The notes: generated by a model from the sequence alone, not told the origin. 64,000 nt of DNA from CAVQRC01 sp963715045 (GCA_963715045.1 CAVQRC010000001.1:62001-126000), one strand, 5' to 3'; positions 19,701 through 29,316 are shown, numbered from the stretch's first letter. Numbers and translations: made by a program.

Positions 19701-20031
19701 GTAAGATTTCGGGCCGACGAGTTAGCGGCGTAATCCCCGGGAATTCGCGATGTCTTGGAATCTCCAGGGCGAGCAGCCGATGTTGCTGCCGCTTCGAGTC
19801 CGACTGAATCGACGAGCACTTGATCGGGAGAAGCATAAGACCACTCTTCGCGTGGGAAAGTCATTTGCTGAGCGATGGCCGCACTGGTTACCGGCAAAAA
19901 GGAATGTAGGGTACTCGCCAACATTCCGGATAAGCTGGTACGCAACACCGCTCATCTCCAAAAGCCGCCGTTTCGAAGAACGCTTCTGAACCCTGTACGA
20001 CACGCCCCTCACTGCGGTGTGCAAGCGCCTT

Positions 20032-20412
20032 TCAGTCACCTCGCTCCGACCGCCCGCGTCGTTGTAACAAAAAGGCAAACTCGAGGCTTTGGGATCCAGG
20101 ACTCACGGAGGTCGTTGAGACTTTGAGTGTAAAGTGTGGCCAGGCGACCGAGTTTGCGGACCCGAGGAAACTGTCAGGACGCATGTAGAACCCTGTCATC
20201 AGCGTTTGCGACGGCGGCAGGCCTGCAAATGCGCTCGCGTCAAACACCGATTGCAGCCGGTATCCGTCAGGGAATCCAGTGGAGGAAGCGCGTACGCCTC
20301 CTGGTGCCTCGGTATCTTCGTATTCGGACGGAAAGACGATTGCTACGTCGGCTGTGGCGTGCACTGCCAACTGGCTGCTGATGAAGATTGCAAACAAGAA
20401 GGCTCTTGTCAT
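20032..20412 (-). pseudogene. Truncated secreted protein, probably PEP-CTERM class
   Basis: ATG at 20412 begins a signal peptide (TRAFLFAIFISSQLAVHATA), then VAIVFPSEYEDTEAPGG, RLQSVFDASAFAGLPPSQ and MTGFYMRPDSFLG. This arrangement is familiar from planctomycete exported proteins that end in a PEP-CTERM signal. From about residue 105 the sequence loses the pattern (RRGRSERGD and stop), and no PEP-CTERM tail follows. Likely cut by the same rearrangement that left the ComM fragment. Confidence 0.55.
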
Positions 20413-20427
20413 TGGATCAACTCCCAT

Positions 20428-21084
20428 TGCTGGATCGTGAAATGAAAGTCAGCGAACTACCTCGCATCCGAGATTGCAGGACAACATCAGTTGGTGTGTC
20501 GCTTCTGAGCGAGATCATCCCGTCAACGGTGAACGCAACGATCTCACGCCGCCTGAACACCAACGAAAAAAGCAACCGGCACCCCGTGTACTCAGCACGG
20601 ACCATCGGTTGCTTGTCTCGCCGCTTCGCTTCCACGTCTCTCGCATTGGCGTCTCGCGGCGTCGGGAACTAATGCTGACGCGAATCTAACGCGAAGATCG
20701 TGCGTCAATGCAGTTCCCCGTGAAAGGCTGAGCTTCTTGCGTGGCGTCCTGTGTGGCCGCAGCCGAGTATCGGCCCAAGAAAAGTTGCGATTTCGCTCAA
20801 ACTGATGTGCGTAATCGCACACGAGACTGCAGCGGTGGCCTTCAGCGCGTTTCTAGTCCCACAAAGGAATTCGCGACCGCCATCCGCTCCACAGGTTCTC
20901 CGACACCATGAAGGTTGCTCGAACACTTGGTTTTGCCTACGCGGTTACTTCGACGGTGCGATCGCTACCCGAGAAATACGCGTTCTTGGCATTGTTCGTG
21001 CATGCACGCGGTGGGTTCCGGACGACGCGGCCCCGCCCGCCGTTTCCAAAATCGCGCAGAGCAACCCGCGCAGGAGGACGACCA
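20428..21084. other. Intergenic, nothing recognised
   Basis: About 650 bp between the truncated exported gene and the serine hydrolase. No gene supported; frame openings are short and unlike any family. Confidence 0.4.
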
Positions 21085-22860
21085 ATGCGACGATGGAAGA
21101 TCGTGGCCGCAGCCGTGACGGCATTCACTCAGCTCGCTTTCGCGACCGTAAATGGCTGGGCTCAGCCAATGATTTTTCCAGCGACTTCCTGGCAGACCGG
21201 TACGCCGGAGTCGCAAAATGTGAATTCGTTGCGACTAGAGAGTGCACTTGAGTTCCTCAGGCGAGAGCTGGCGAACTCGGACGGAATTGATGAACTGGTG
21301 ATCATCCGCAACGGGAGAATGATCTGGGAGGGACCCGAGAGTGACCGCGTGCACGTCGTGTATTCGATGACGAAGTCATTCGCCACGACAGCACTCGGAC
21401 TACTTGTCGACGACGGCGTTGTATCGCTCGATACGTTGGCAATGGAATACGTTCCCGATTTGGCCGCTGAATACCCGGATGTCAATTTGCGACACCTGGC
21501 AACGCATACGAGCGGATATCGAGCCGAGGAAGAGGACTATCCTCTTCAAGCCGGCTACTTTCTTCCTGAAGACCCGCTGACGCCAGGCTCTCCTCTCTAT
21601 GCACCAGGATCGCGTTACTTGTATTCGCCAACTGCGATGGAACAAATGATGAATGTGCTAACTCGCGCTGCGGGAGAACGGATGCAGGACTTCTTTCAGC
21701 AGAGGATTGGCGGGCCAATAGGCTTGGATCCGCTGGCATGGGATTGGTACGACTATCCGACCGCGGATGGCCTCGTCGCGGAGGCTGGCAGTTGGGGAAT
21801 CAGTATGTCGGCCAGAGACGCAGCCCGGCTCGGTCACTTATTCCTAAACCGCGGCGTTTGGAATGGCGAGCAACTGGTGAGCAGCGAGTGGGTCGAAGCG
21901 GCCACGAGCGTTCAGGTTCCTGCGTCGTTAGTCGAGCACCCAAATTCATACTCTCTTCCACTCGGTGGAGTTTACGGCTACGGCTGGTGGGTCAACGGTA
22001 CCGACGCCGACGGCGAAAGGCTCTTTCCTGAGGCACCACCGTTGACTTTCGCGGCGCTAGGTGCCAGACAGAACAACACGTTTGTAATTCCTGAGTGGAA
22101 CATGGTGATCACCCGCGAAGGTACCCGCATTTCCGCCGCCGACTGGGGCAGCTTTCTTGGCCAGGTCGAATCAGCGCTCCTTCCAGCAACGTCCGGGATT
22201 TACACGGACGCACCCCCCGTCGCCTTGTATGAGGTGCTCGACGAAACGTTCGACAACGTCGGTGACTCGATCAAGGAAGTTGCTGCAGCTTCGTTTTCGA
22301 GCATCGGCGAGATCGATTCCACGAGTAACAACCATGTCTCGCGATTGGTCACCAAATTCGCCTTGCCGACGCGAGACGCGCTTAAGCCGGTACTCGCCAA
22401 GGCGACGCTGAGCGTTTACCCGGTCACGATCCAAGGCGATCTTCTGCATCCCCTGTCGGTCTGGCACAGCCAATCTGACAACGACACGATTCCCCTGCCG
22501 TCCGACTTCGAGGATGCGAGCTACATCGATACGCAACAAGACATCTTACAGCCCGACGATCTCCGCAACGCCTTCTACGAGATTGACGTGACGGACTTCG
22601 TGCTCGCTGATTATCGAGATGACCCTTCAGATCCAATCAGCGCATTTCGGTTTCAAATCGACGAGGCCGTGTTCATTGAGGACGGATCAACGAATCGTTA
22701 CGCGATCGCCATGCCGTTACGATTCGCTCGTCCGCAACTGCTATTGACGTTCATTCCTGAACCGTCGTCGCCCATGCTCGGGCTCATTGTAACTCTGTGG
22801 AGCTTCGGCTACCGGTATCAGAGAAGCAGCCCTGACACAAAGCACGCCTCGGCCGCCTGA
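21085..22860 (+). CDS. Beta-lactamase-family serine hydrolase with PEP-CTERM tail
   Basis: A 591-residue exported enzyme. ATG 21085 is chosen over longer frames because it follows AGGAGG and opens a signal peptide (MRRWKIVAAAVTAFTQLAFA). The class C beta-lactamase/esterase fold (about 45-370) contains the SxxK serine motif SMTKSFATTALGLLVDDG, LATHTSGYR, RYLYSPTAMEQM in the YxN position (Asn replaced by Pro or shifted) and GYGWWVNG. A second beta-rich region follows (about 390-560). The tail PEPSSPMLGLIVTLWSF plus basic residues is a PEP-CTERM exosortase signal, predicting surface anchoring or release through exopolysaccharide. Substrate could be a peptide, ester or lactam; not assigned. Confidence 0.85.
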   Translation: MRRWKIVAAAVTAFTQLAFATVNGWAQPMIFPATSWQTGTPESQNVNSLRLESALEFLRRELANSDGIDELVIIRNGRMIWEGPESDRVHVVYSMTKSFATTALGLLVDDGVVSLDTLAMEYVPDLAAEYPDVNLRHLATHTSGYRAEEEDYPLQAGYFLPEDPLTPGSPLYAPGSRYLYSPTAMEQMMNVLTRAAGERMQDFFQQRIGGPIGLDPLAWDWYDYPTADGLVAEAGSWGISMSARDAARLGHLFLNRGVWNGEQLVSSEWVEAATSVQVPASLVEHPNSYSLPLGGVYGYGWWVNGTDADGERLFPEAPPLTFAALGARQNNTFVIPEWNMVITREGTRISAADWGSFLGQVESALLPATSGIYTDAPPVALYEVLDETFDNVGDSIKEVAAASFSSIGEIDSTSNNHVSRLVTKFALPTRDALKPVLAKATLSVYPVTIQGDLLHPLSVWHSQSDNDTIPLPSDFEDASYIDTQQDILQPDDLRNAFYEIDVTDFVLADYRDDPSDPISAFRFQIDEAVFIEDGSTNRYAIAMPLRFARPQLLLTFIPEPSSPMLGLIVTLWSFGYRYQRSSPDTKHASAA

Positions 22861-23560
22861 GCACCTCCCGTCCGCGGCAGTCCGGAAACACCTCAGCCGG
22901 CAGATAGAACTCACCTGCGGGGGCCGGATCGCCTGACCATGAAAACTGAGCAGCCATTCGTCAAAGCCTCTCTGCCCGTGAGCCTGCTCGGACACAAGCA
23001 ACACCCGATCTGGCTGGACGGTGAACGCTCCCAGGTCGAACGCGTTGTGGCGCATCGAGCAGAGGGCTAGGCCATTCTGCTCTACGTCTGGGCCGTCGGC
23101 CTGGTGGGGAGCCTCGACGCCGATGCCCCGGCTACCAAGCTGCACGTCAAACCGACACACGGCGTAGGCGTACTCGTCCGCGGTCAGGATGCGGCTCCAA
23201 AATGCGGGATCGCGTCTACGGCGAGCAATCGTCCCGGGCAACGCCAGTTCGAGTCCTACAGTCCTACCGTATCGAGGATGTCCTGGGAAAGCTACCGTCG
23301 AGCAGGCGACGGGCAACGTCGGCAATCAAGCTCGGATCGTGTTGTAGCCGACGCGCTATCCTGTGTGTGAAGCGGGCGCGAACACCATTTACTTAATAGC
23401 AACGCCCGCTTCGGTAGATCGGTCTGACCGACGCGTTGCTGGAGCTGATTCGAATCGTCGAACACGCACAACCCGTCGTTCCGCAGTTGCCGGAACGGCA
23501 ACCACGGGTGATACGACTCTCGCGGCGGACCGAACTGCTTGAGCAACTCTCCAATGAGCC
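22861..23560 (-). pseudogene. SBD-HNH endonuclease (phosphorothioate-DNA-binding type), decayed
   Basis: Pieces in three frames match one restriction endonuclease. An N-terminal sulfur-binding-domain-like part reads LLKQFGPPRESYHPWLPF and NDGLCVFDD, then ADVARRLLDGSFPQDILDTV. The HNH part reads ILTADEYAYAVCRFDVQLGS, EAPHQ, GPDVEQNGLALCSMRHNAFD and DEWLLSFHGQAIRPP. The usual LCxxHHxxFD is LCSMRHNAFD, so a catalytic His is Arg, and frames shift repeatedly, so the gene is dead. Such enzymes cut DNA carrying phosphorothioate (Dnd) marks. Its 5' end is joined to an integrase N-terminus. Confidence 0.65.
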
Positions 23561-23702
23561 GGTCGTACTCAATACGGCTGGCCTTCGTGCCGTGGGGGCC
23601 GAGATAGTAATCCCGGCCACCGATTGTGACGATGGCCTGCCCGCTGGCTCGGTGTGTGCGGTATTTCGGAACGTGATTGGTCGACCAGGATATGATGTGC
23701 AA
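23561..23702 (-). pseudogene. Site-specific integrase N-terminal fragment
   Basis: STNHVPKYRTHRASGQAIVT, GGRDYYLGPHGTKASRIEYD and RLIGE match the N-terminus of planctomycete tyrosine-recombinase-type integrases. It then runs in frame into the HNH gene remnant (LLKQFGPP). The catalytic domain is absent. It lies about 110 bp from the 3' end of tRNA-Pro, the usual target of such integrases. Confidence 0.6.
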
Positions 23703-23812
23703 CCTCGCGCGGGTTCAAAAACGGTATGTACCGTTTCTGCCGCGAAAAGACGGGCTGCACTGCCGACCATCGGCAGGTATCTAAGACAAGATTCAGCAAC
23801 AACTTAGGGATG

Positions 23813-23887
23813 TCGGGCTGAAAGGATTTGAACCTTCGACCTCTGCGTCCCGAACGCAGCGCTCTAGCCAAGCTGAGCTACAGCCCG
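23813..23887 (-). tRNA. tRNA-Pro(CGG)
   Basis: Full cloverleaf of 75 nt on the minus strand. Acceptor stem CGGGCTG pairs with CAGCCCG, with discriminator A. The D-arm contains TAGCTCAGC. The anticodon stem CTGCG/CGCAG holds loop TTCGGGA (anticodon CGG). The T-arm GGTTCAAATCC is standard. CCA is not encoded. Its 3' end faces the accessory region with the integrase remnant. Confidence 0.95.
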
Positions 23888-24133
23888 ATGGCGGTTTTCG
23901 CCAGCCGAGAAGTCTACCAGTCGGAGAGTAGGGGTTCAAGATGAGAGGACGATCGCCGACCATCGTACTGTCACCATCCCGCGTCCCTCGCTTGCAGCTC
24001 TTGGTCCGTAGCTCGCGGCTCTTCGTTAGAGCCGGTTCCAGAATCAGCTTCGGCTACCGGACTCCCCGGCCGTGAAACACCTTCGCCCCGCTATCGGGAC
24101 GGGTCCTTAACCCTCAGCGAGGAGCCTCCACTG

Positions 24134-24857
24134 ATGCGTGTATTCGTAACCGGAGTCAGTTCGGGGATCGGGCATGCCCTGGCTTCGCTGTTGCTCGAAG
24201 CGAGGTGCTCGAGTCTGCGGCATCAGTCGGCGAACTCCGGAAGATCTGGTTGGTCACGCTCACTTCTCGTTTGAAAGCGTCGACCTGGCCGACCCACCGC
24301 GGGCTGCTGCGGCCGTCGAAAAACTGCTGGATGGGGTCGCGCACCTGGACCTGGCGGTGCTCAACGCGGGAATCCTTTCGAAGTTCGGAGACATGCGCGA
24401 AACGCCGCTGGAACACCTGCGGCACGTGATGGATGTCAACGTGTGGGCAAACAAGACCGTGCTCGATACGCTGCTGGGGAGTGATCAACCGCTCACCGTG
24501 TCGCAGGTCGTGACGATCTCTTCGGGAGCCAGCGTAAACGGGAACCGCGGGTGGAACGGGTACTCGATTTCCAAGGCCGCGCTCAATATGTTGACCATGC
24601 TCTACGCGCGGGAATGCCCGAGTACCCACTTCACGGCCCTCGCGCCCGGGATCGTCGATACGGCGATGCAAGCGGCGGTCGCCCAACAGCCGCACGATCC
24701 GCGATTTCCCGCGCTCGAGTCGCTTCGCAGCAAACGGGGAACGGCCGCCATGCCGTCGGCCGCGGCTGCGGCGGCACGACTGCTCGAGGTGATGGCGAAA
24801 CTGCCCTCGGCAGTGGAAACAGGAAGCTACGTGGATGTGCGGACGTTCGAGAACTGA
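24134..24857 (+). pseudogene. SDR-family oxidoreductase, one frameshift
   Basis: Short-chain dehydrogenase of about 240 residues. ATG 24134 gives MRVFVTGVSSGIGHALASLL with the TGxxxGIG cofactor motif. One base is missing in a G run near 24205, after which GARVCGISRRTPEDLVGH continues. LAVLNAGIL (NAG), VVTISSGAS (catalytic Ser) and GYSISKAALNML (YxxxK) are all present, and the rest is intact to the TGA at 24857. A very recent break or a sequencing indel. Substrate unknown. Convergent with recJ. Confidence 0.8.
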
Positions 24858-24960
24858 GCGCGGCGCGACGACACGGCGTGGTCGCAGATCCACGGTTCGT
24901 CGCACGGAGTGACCCACCGGGACGAAGACGCGGCAAAGAAGCTATCCGGCGACGGGGGGG

Positions 24961-25046
24961 AGAAGCCCGGCGGGGGAGAAGCCCGGCTTCGCGCGAGGCG
25001 GGTCTGGCGGGGGCACGTTGGGGAAGAAGCCGGGCTTCGGGCTTCG
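24961..25046. terminator. Palindromic cluster between convergent SDR and recJ
   Basis: Three versions of the palindrome GAAGCCCGGCTTC, one of them partial, lie in 86 bp between two convergent stop codons. A bidirectional terminator is the simple reading. Confidence 0.45.
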
Positions 25047-25057
25047 AGACCATCGCG

Positions 25058-26800
25058 TTACTTGGCCGGTTTCCAGTCGGTGAGATGCATTTCTACACTT
25101 CGGCGTCCGCGGAAGGTGTTGATCACGGGCCGGAAGGCAATCGACATCGGGCCGTCGTGGCCGGCCAGATCGTCCTCCCAGTCGCCACCGCCGAACGCCA
25201 CCGCGCGGAGCTTCAGGCCGTGCTGATTGAACGTCAAAGAGAGATGCCGGCCGCCACCGCCGATGCGACGCACCTCGCCGTCGATGCGGACATCGTGCGT
25301 GCACAACAGGGGCCGATCATTGCCGGCCCCGAACGGGGCGAGAGACTCCAACTGGCTGACGGTCTTCTCATTGAGCGTCGAGAAGGGGGCTTCGGCGTCG
25401 ATATGGAGCTCGGCTTCGCGGACCTCGGCGGTGAGTTGCTCGGTCGCATACTCGCAGAACGCCGTGCGAAAGGCGTCGATCTGAGTTCGTTCGATCCGGA
25501 GTCCGGCCGCCATCGCATGACCTCCATAGCCGACGAGGTGGTCACTGCATTCGGTCAGCGCTTCGTGGAGGTTGAAGCCGGGGATACTGCGGGCGGAGCC
25601 GGTGCCGGGCCGCGTATCGAGCGGATCAAGGGCGATCAGCACGGTTGGACGGTGGTACTTCTCCGTGAGCCGACCGGCCACGATTCCGATCACGCCGACG
25701 TGCCAGTCGTGATCGGCCAGGACGAGGGCCGCATCGGCGGTCGGATCGAACTGCTCGAGGGCCTGTTTGTGTGCGGAGCGAAAGATACTGCGTTCGAGAC
25801 TCTGGCGGCTTTCATTGAGCTCGTGAATGTATTGGGCCAGCGCGGTCGCGCGGTCGGGCTTGGTCGTGGTCATCAGTTCGATCGCGAGCTGGGCCTGCCC
25901 GAGCCGGCCGGCCGCGTTCAGCCGCGGCGCAATCGTGAACGCGATGTCTTCGGATTCCCAGTAGGGTTTTTCGTGCAGGCCCGTGACGCGGGCCAGTTCG
26001 GCCATGCCGAGGGTCGGCTGGTCGCGGAGTGCGCGCGTTCCGTGGCGGACAATGAGCCGATTCTCATCGACGAGAGGTACGACGTCGGCGACGGTCCCGA
26101 TCGCAGCCAGCCCGACCGCTCTCATGAGGAAATTTCTCAGCCTGGGGCTCACCCGATCGGCGCCTTCGATGTGCTGACAAATGGCCCAGGCGATCTTGAG
26201 GGCCACGCCGGCACCGCAGATACCGGCAAACGGATACTTGCTACCAGGCAGACGAGGATGGACCAGGACGTCGGCCGCGGGGAGCTTGGCCGCCATCTCG
26301 TGATGATCGGAGATGACGAGCTTCATCCCGAGACGGCGGGCGGCTTCGGCTTCGGCGACGCTGGCGATTCCGCAATCGACGGAAATGACGAGCTGCGTTC
26401 CCTCGGCGGCGAGTTTCTCGAGGGCGTCGGTGCTGAGACCATAGCCCTCCTCGAGCCGACTGGGGATGTAGTAGTGGACGTTCGCATCGAGCATCTGCAG
26501 GCACAACAGGAGGATCGCGGTGCCCGTCATCCCGTCGGCGTCGTAGTCGCCATAAATGACGATCCTCTCTTTAGCAGCGATCGCACCGGCAATCAGACGG
26601 GCCGCATCGGTCGCGCCGGGCAGGAGTTGGGGTGGGTGCAGCCCGGAAAGCTTGCAGTCGAGAAACTGCCGCGCGGCAAGGGGGTTATCAATCCCGCGGC
26701 GAACGAGGAGTTTGGCCACCACATTGGGAATGCCCGCCGATCGCTCGAGTGAGGCGATGCGGTCGATGTCGAGAGTCGCGATCCGCCAGCGTTTGGGCAT
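25058..26800 (-). CDS. recJ: Single-stranded-DNA exonuclease RecJ
   Basis: 5'-3' ssDNA exonuclease of the DHH phosphoesterase family, acting in RecFOR recombination and mismatch repair. 580 residues from ATG 26800 (MPKRWRIATLD); the frame extends 10 codons upstream but homology starts here. Motifs: VIYGDYDADGMTGTA (motif I), SVDCGIAS, VISDHHEMAAKLP (DHH), PRLNAAGRLG, and the DHHA1 nucleic-acid domain GGHAMAAGLRI. The C-terminal OB-like part ends WKPAK. Length and order are standard. A strong 733-codon antisense open frame overlaps it and is only a shadow of high GC3. Confidence 0.95.
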   Translation of the reverse strand: MPKRWRIATLDIDRIASLERSAGIPNVVAKLLVRRGIDNPLAARQFLDCKLSGLHPPQLLPGATDAARLIAGAIAAKERIVIYGDYDADGMTGTAILLLCLQMLDANVHYYIPSRLEEGYGLSTDALEKLAAEGTQLVISVDCGIASVAEAEAARRLGMKLVISDHHEMAAKLPAADVLVHPRLPGSKYPFAGICGAGVALKIAWAICQHIEGADRVSPRLRNFLMRAVGLAAIGTVADVVPLVDENRLIVRHGTRALRDQPTLGMAELARVTGLHEKPYWESEDIAFTIAPRLNAAGRLGQAQLAIELMTTTKPDRATALAQYIHELNESRQSLERSIFRSAHKQALEQFDPTADAALVLADHDWHVGVIGIVAGRLTEKYHRPTVLIALDPLDTRPGTGSARSIPGFNLHEALTECSDHLVGYGGHAMAAGLRIERTQIDAFRTAFCEYATEQLTAEVREAELHIDAEAPFSTLNEKTVSQLESLAPFGAGNDRPLLCTHDVRIDGEVRRIGGGGRHLSLTFNQHGLKLRAVAFGGGDWEDDLAGHDGPMSIAFRPVINTFRGRRSVEMHLTDWKPAK

Positions 26801-26936
26801 GGTGCACAAGAGGCCGTCGCACGACGGCACGGTTTCCTACCCGGTGAATCCTTGACTGGGGGCGGCTGTGAGGCAGCGGGCTTCCTGCGAATTCCAGGTC
26901 ACGGCTCGCGCGGGCAGGCCGTTGAACGGGCGGCCG

Positions 26937-27113
26937 CTACTTCTTTTTCTCGGTGTGCATGGTGTGTTTGCGGAGACGGGGGCAGTATTTCTTGATCTTC
27001 AACTTCTCGGAGCCGACCCGCCGCCGGAGCGCGTAGTTGTACTCGCCCGATTCGTCGCAAACGAGGAACACGACTTCGACCTTCTTCTTCCGTTTACCGC
27101 TTTTCTTGGCCAT
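26937..27113 (-). CDS. rpmG: 50S ribosomal protein L33
   Basis: A 58-residue L33: MAKKSGKRKKKVEVVFLVCD, ESGEYNYALRR and KYCPRLRKHTMHTEKKK. Start at ATG 27113, the first Met with family homology. The large-subunit protein sits near the E site. The zinc-ligand cysteines of the C+ form are not present as two CxxC pairs, so this is a C-minus-like variant. Confidence 0.95.
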   Translation of the reverse strand: MAKKSGKRKKKVEVVFLVCDESGEYNYALRRRVGSEKLKIKKYCPRLRKHTMHTEKKK

Positions 27114-27496
27114 CGTTCTACTGGGGGGTGGCTGGGCGGCAAGCCTGACGGCTTCGCTGCGAATAGGGGATCGGATATCTGGCTGCGAAGGTACATTACG
27201 CACGCACCGCCAGATTCTCGAATTGGACCATGAGTTGGGCCGCCATTGTAGCGGTGGGAGGGAACTGCGTTCCAGGGGGAATCTCCGGCGGTGGCTTGTG
27301 GGCCATGGCGAGGAGAGTCGCCCAGGGCTGCAGGAGGTCGGGGCGAACCGGTAGGATGGGCGATTACGGCAATGGTTTCAGGCCAGGAAGCGGATGTGGG
27401 CCATGACGGACGAGTCATCCAGAGCGACCCGCGACGAGGCGGCACCGCCGACGGGGCCGGTCCGGCCGAACGGTCCTGAATCGGCTGCGTGAGGTA
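27114..27496. other. Intergenic, possible 5' extension of the membrane protein
   Basis: No independent gene. ATG 27403 opens a frame (MTDESSRATRDEAAPP) that is one base out of phase with the following membrane-protein frame and stops at about 27492, so a single indel could extend that gene by about 30 residues. Confidence 0.35.
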
Positions 27497-28483
27497 TTGG
27501 CGGGTGGTCTCGACCGCTGGCTGGCCAGGCCGATGTGGTGGCTGAGCGTGGTCTTTCTGGCCTTGCTGGCCGGCGAGATTCAGATGATGCGGATGGTCGC
27601 CGAGCAGGCGGAGCAGGCGACGCCGGACGAGCTGGTGTTGCCATCGATGCACGTCTACGGACTGGCCATGCTGGCATTGTGGCCTGCGTTCTGGCTGGAG
27701 CTTCTGGCTCGGATCCTCGCCGGCAGCCAGTACTGGCGATACGGCGTGCTGTACTGCCTGATGCCACCGCTTCGCCTGGGTGGCCGCGATCACGCGACGT
27801 GGACCAAAGTCTGGCTGCCCAAGTTGGCGTGGCAGCCGGTCAACCGGAAGCTCGTGCGGGAAATTGAAAAGGCGTTCAGCGGGCCGATGGTGTTGATCGC
27901 TTTGGCAATTCTGCCCGTGCTGGGTGTGGAATGGTTTTACCAGGAGGCAGTCCACCAGTCCGCGGCCCTGCATCGCACCCTCGAGACCGGCAAGAGCATC
28001 ATCTGGTTCGCGTTCGCGTTCGAGTTGTTCGTGATGGTGAGTCTCGTCCGTAAGAAGGTGCGATATTGCGTCGAGCATTGGATTGACTTGTTGGTCGTGG
28101 CACTTCCGATGTTCGCCTTCCTGCGGCTGCTGTGGCTGGTGCAGATGGGAAACGTGAGCCGGCTGCTACGCGTCTACCGGTTGCGCGGGATCGCGATCCG
28201 CGGCTACCGCGCGATTCTGATGCTCGATGTGGTCCGCAGGCTACTGCACATCAATCCCGAGCGGCGACTGCGGGCGTTACGCGAGCGGATCGAGGAATAT
28301 CATCACTTGATTGAGGAAACGCGGGCTGAAATGCGGGAGCTGGAGGCTCGAATTGCGGAGCAGGAGTCAACGGCGGGCGAGTTGCTCACCCGGGCGGTGG
28401 TCGTCGAAGCGGGCGTCGACGGCATGAACTCGGCCGACTCGCCGCTGGATGGCGACGTGAAGATCGGCAGCTCGCGTGGGTGA
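27497..28483 (+). CDS. Inner-membrane protein, ion-channel-like voltage-sensor fold
   Basis: A 328-residue protein with four or five predicted membrane helices (MWWLSVVFLALLAGEI, MLALWPAFWLELLARIL, MVLIALAILPVLGVEWF, IIWFAFAFELFVMVSLV, HWIDLLVVALPMFAFL). An arginine-rich segment follows (VSRLLRVYRLRGIAIRGYRA), similar in layout to a voltage-sensor S4 and linker, then a coiled coil (RLRALRERIEEYHHLIEETR). No selectivity filter (TVGYG) is seen, so a potassium-channel function is not claimed. The TTG start at 27497 is uncertain; upstream frame lacks ATG. The stop overlaps the HisA-like start by 8 bp, suggesting translational coupling. Confidence 0.7.
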   Translation: MAGGLDRWLARPMWWLSVVFLALLAGEIQMMRMVAEQAEQATPDELVLPSMHVYGLAMLALWPAFWLELLARILAGSQYWRYGVLYCLMPPLRLGGRDHATWTKVWLPKLAWQPVNRKLVREIEKAFSGPMVLIALAILPVLGVEWFYQEAVHQSAALHRTLETGKSIIWFAFAFELFVMVSLVRKKVRYCVEHWIDLLVVALPMFAFLRLLWLVQMGNVSRLLRVYRLRGIAIRGYRAILMLDVVRRLLHINPERRLRALRERIEEYHHLIEETRAEMRELEARIAEQESTAGELLTRAVVVEAGVDGMNSADSPLDGDVKIGSSRG

Positions 28484-29225
28484 AGCAACCGAACCGTTGC
28501 CGGCTCTGTGGCCGATCAATGCGGCAGCCAAGCTGTTGCCGGTGATTGACCTGAAAGGCGGGGTGCCGGTGCGGGGGGTGAGAGGAGAGCGGAGTCGCTA
28601 TCGGCCGGTGGAGTTGGAGGGCAGGGCGGTCGAAGCCACGGAGCTGGCCAGGCGTTACGCGCGTCGCGTCGGCCATTTGGAGCTGTACCTGGCGGACCTC
28701 GACGCGATTGAAGGACGCGCTCCCAATCACGGTGTGTACGAGCGGCTGGCTGAAGCTGGGATGAGGTTGTGGCTCGATGCGGGGATCGGCGACGTGCGAT
28801 CGGCCGAGGCAGTCGTGACAGCGAGATGCCTGCAGCGGGTGATTATCGCCCTCGAGGTGATGCAGGATCTCGACGACTTACCGGCCATTGCCAGGGCGTG
28901 CGGTATCGACCGGACTGTGTTCAGCCTGGACCTCAAACAGGGGCGCCCGCTGACACGAATCTCGCCTTGCCCGGAGCCGCTGGAGATCGTGGAGCGGGTG
29001 GTCGCTGCGGGAATCCGTCGGCTGATCGTGCTGGATCTCGCGGCCGTCGGAGCAGGTCAGGGGCCGGTCGGTCGAGAACTGATCGGTGAGATTCATCGCC
29101 GCTGGCCACAGTGTGAAATCACTTCCGGCGGCGGCGTTCGCGGGTTGGCGGACGTCGCGGCGCTGGCGGGCGTCGGATGTACGAGCGTGCTCGTGGCGAC
29201 TTGGCTGAGAGGGAGTCACTCATGA
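28476..29225 (+). CDS. HisA/HisF-like TIM-barrel protein
   Basis: A 249-residue TIM barrel of the HisA/HisF superfamily, starting at GTG 28476 inside the previous gene. LLPVIDLKGGVPVRGV (beta1, phosphate-sugar Asp), LYLADLDAIEG, WLDAGIGDVRSAE, RLIVLDLAAVGAGQG and EITSGGGVRGLADVAAL are in barrel order. It is more divergent than true HisA, and the catalytic-Asp context differs. Such proteins occur in planctomycetes and archaea near one-carbon and pterin genes; a role in that pathway is inference from phylogenetic habit, not from neighbours here. Confidence 0.8.
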   Translation: MGEATEPLPALWPINAAAKLLPVIDLKGGVPVRGVRGERSRYRPVELEGRAVEATELARRYARRVGHLELYLADLDAIEGRAPNHGVYERLAEAGMRLWLDAGIGDVRSAEAVVTARCLQRVIIALEVMQDLDDLPAIARACGIDRTVFSLDLKQGRPLTRISPCPEPLEIVERVVAAGIRRLIVLDLAAVGAGQGPVGRELIGEIHRRWPQCEITSGGGVRGLADVAALAGVGCTSVLVATWLRGSHS

Positions 29226-29316
29226 GGCTGCCGGTGTGGCCAAGGCATCGCGGCGGGATGAGACGGCGTTCGCTGGGTCACGGGCCGTGGGGTGGCACGT
29301 CCGCACGAACTCCGAG

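Noticed and set aside
20908..21084. N-terminal extension of the serine hydrolase
   Set aside because: The later ATG has AGGAGG and a signal peptide; the extension has no homology and would bury the signal.
24551..26752. 733-codon plus-strand open frame
   Set aside because: It is antisense to recJ, whose DHH motifs are unmistakable; the frame is open because of high GC at third positions.
27497..28483. Potassium channel
   Set aside because: An S4-like arginine segment is present but no pore selectivity filter is seen.
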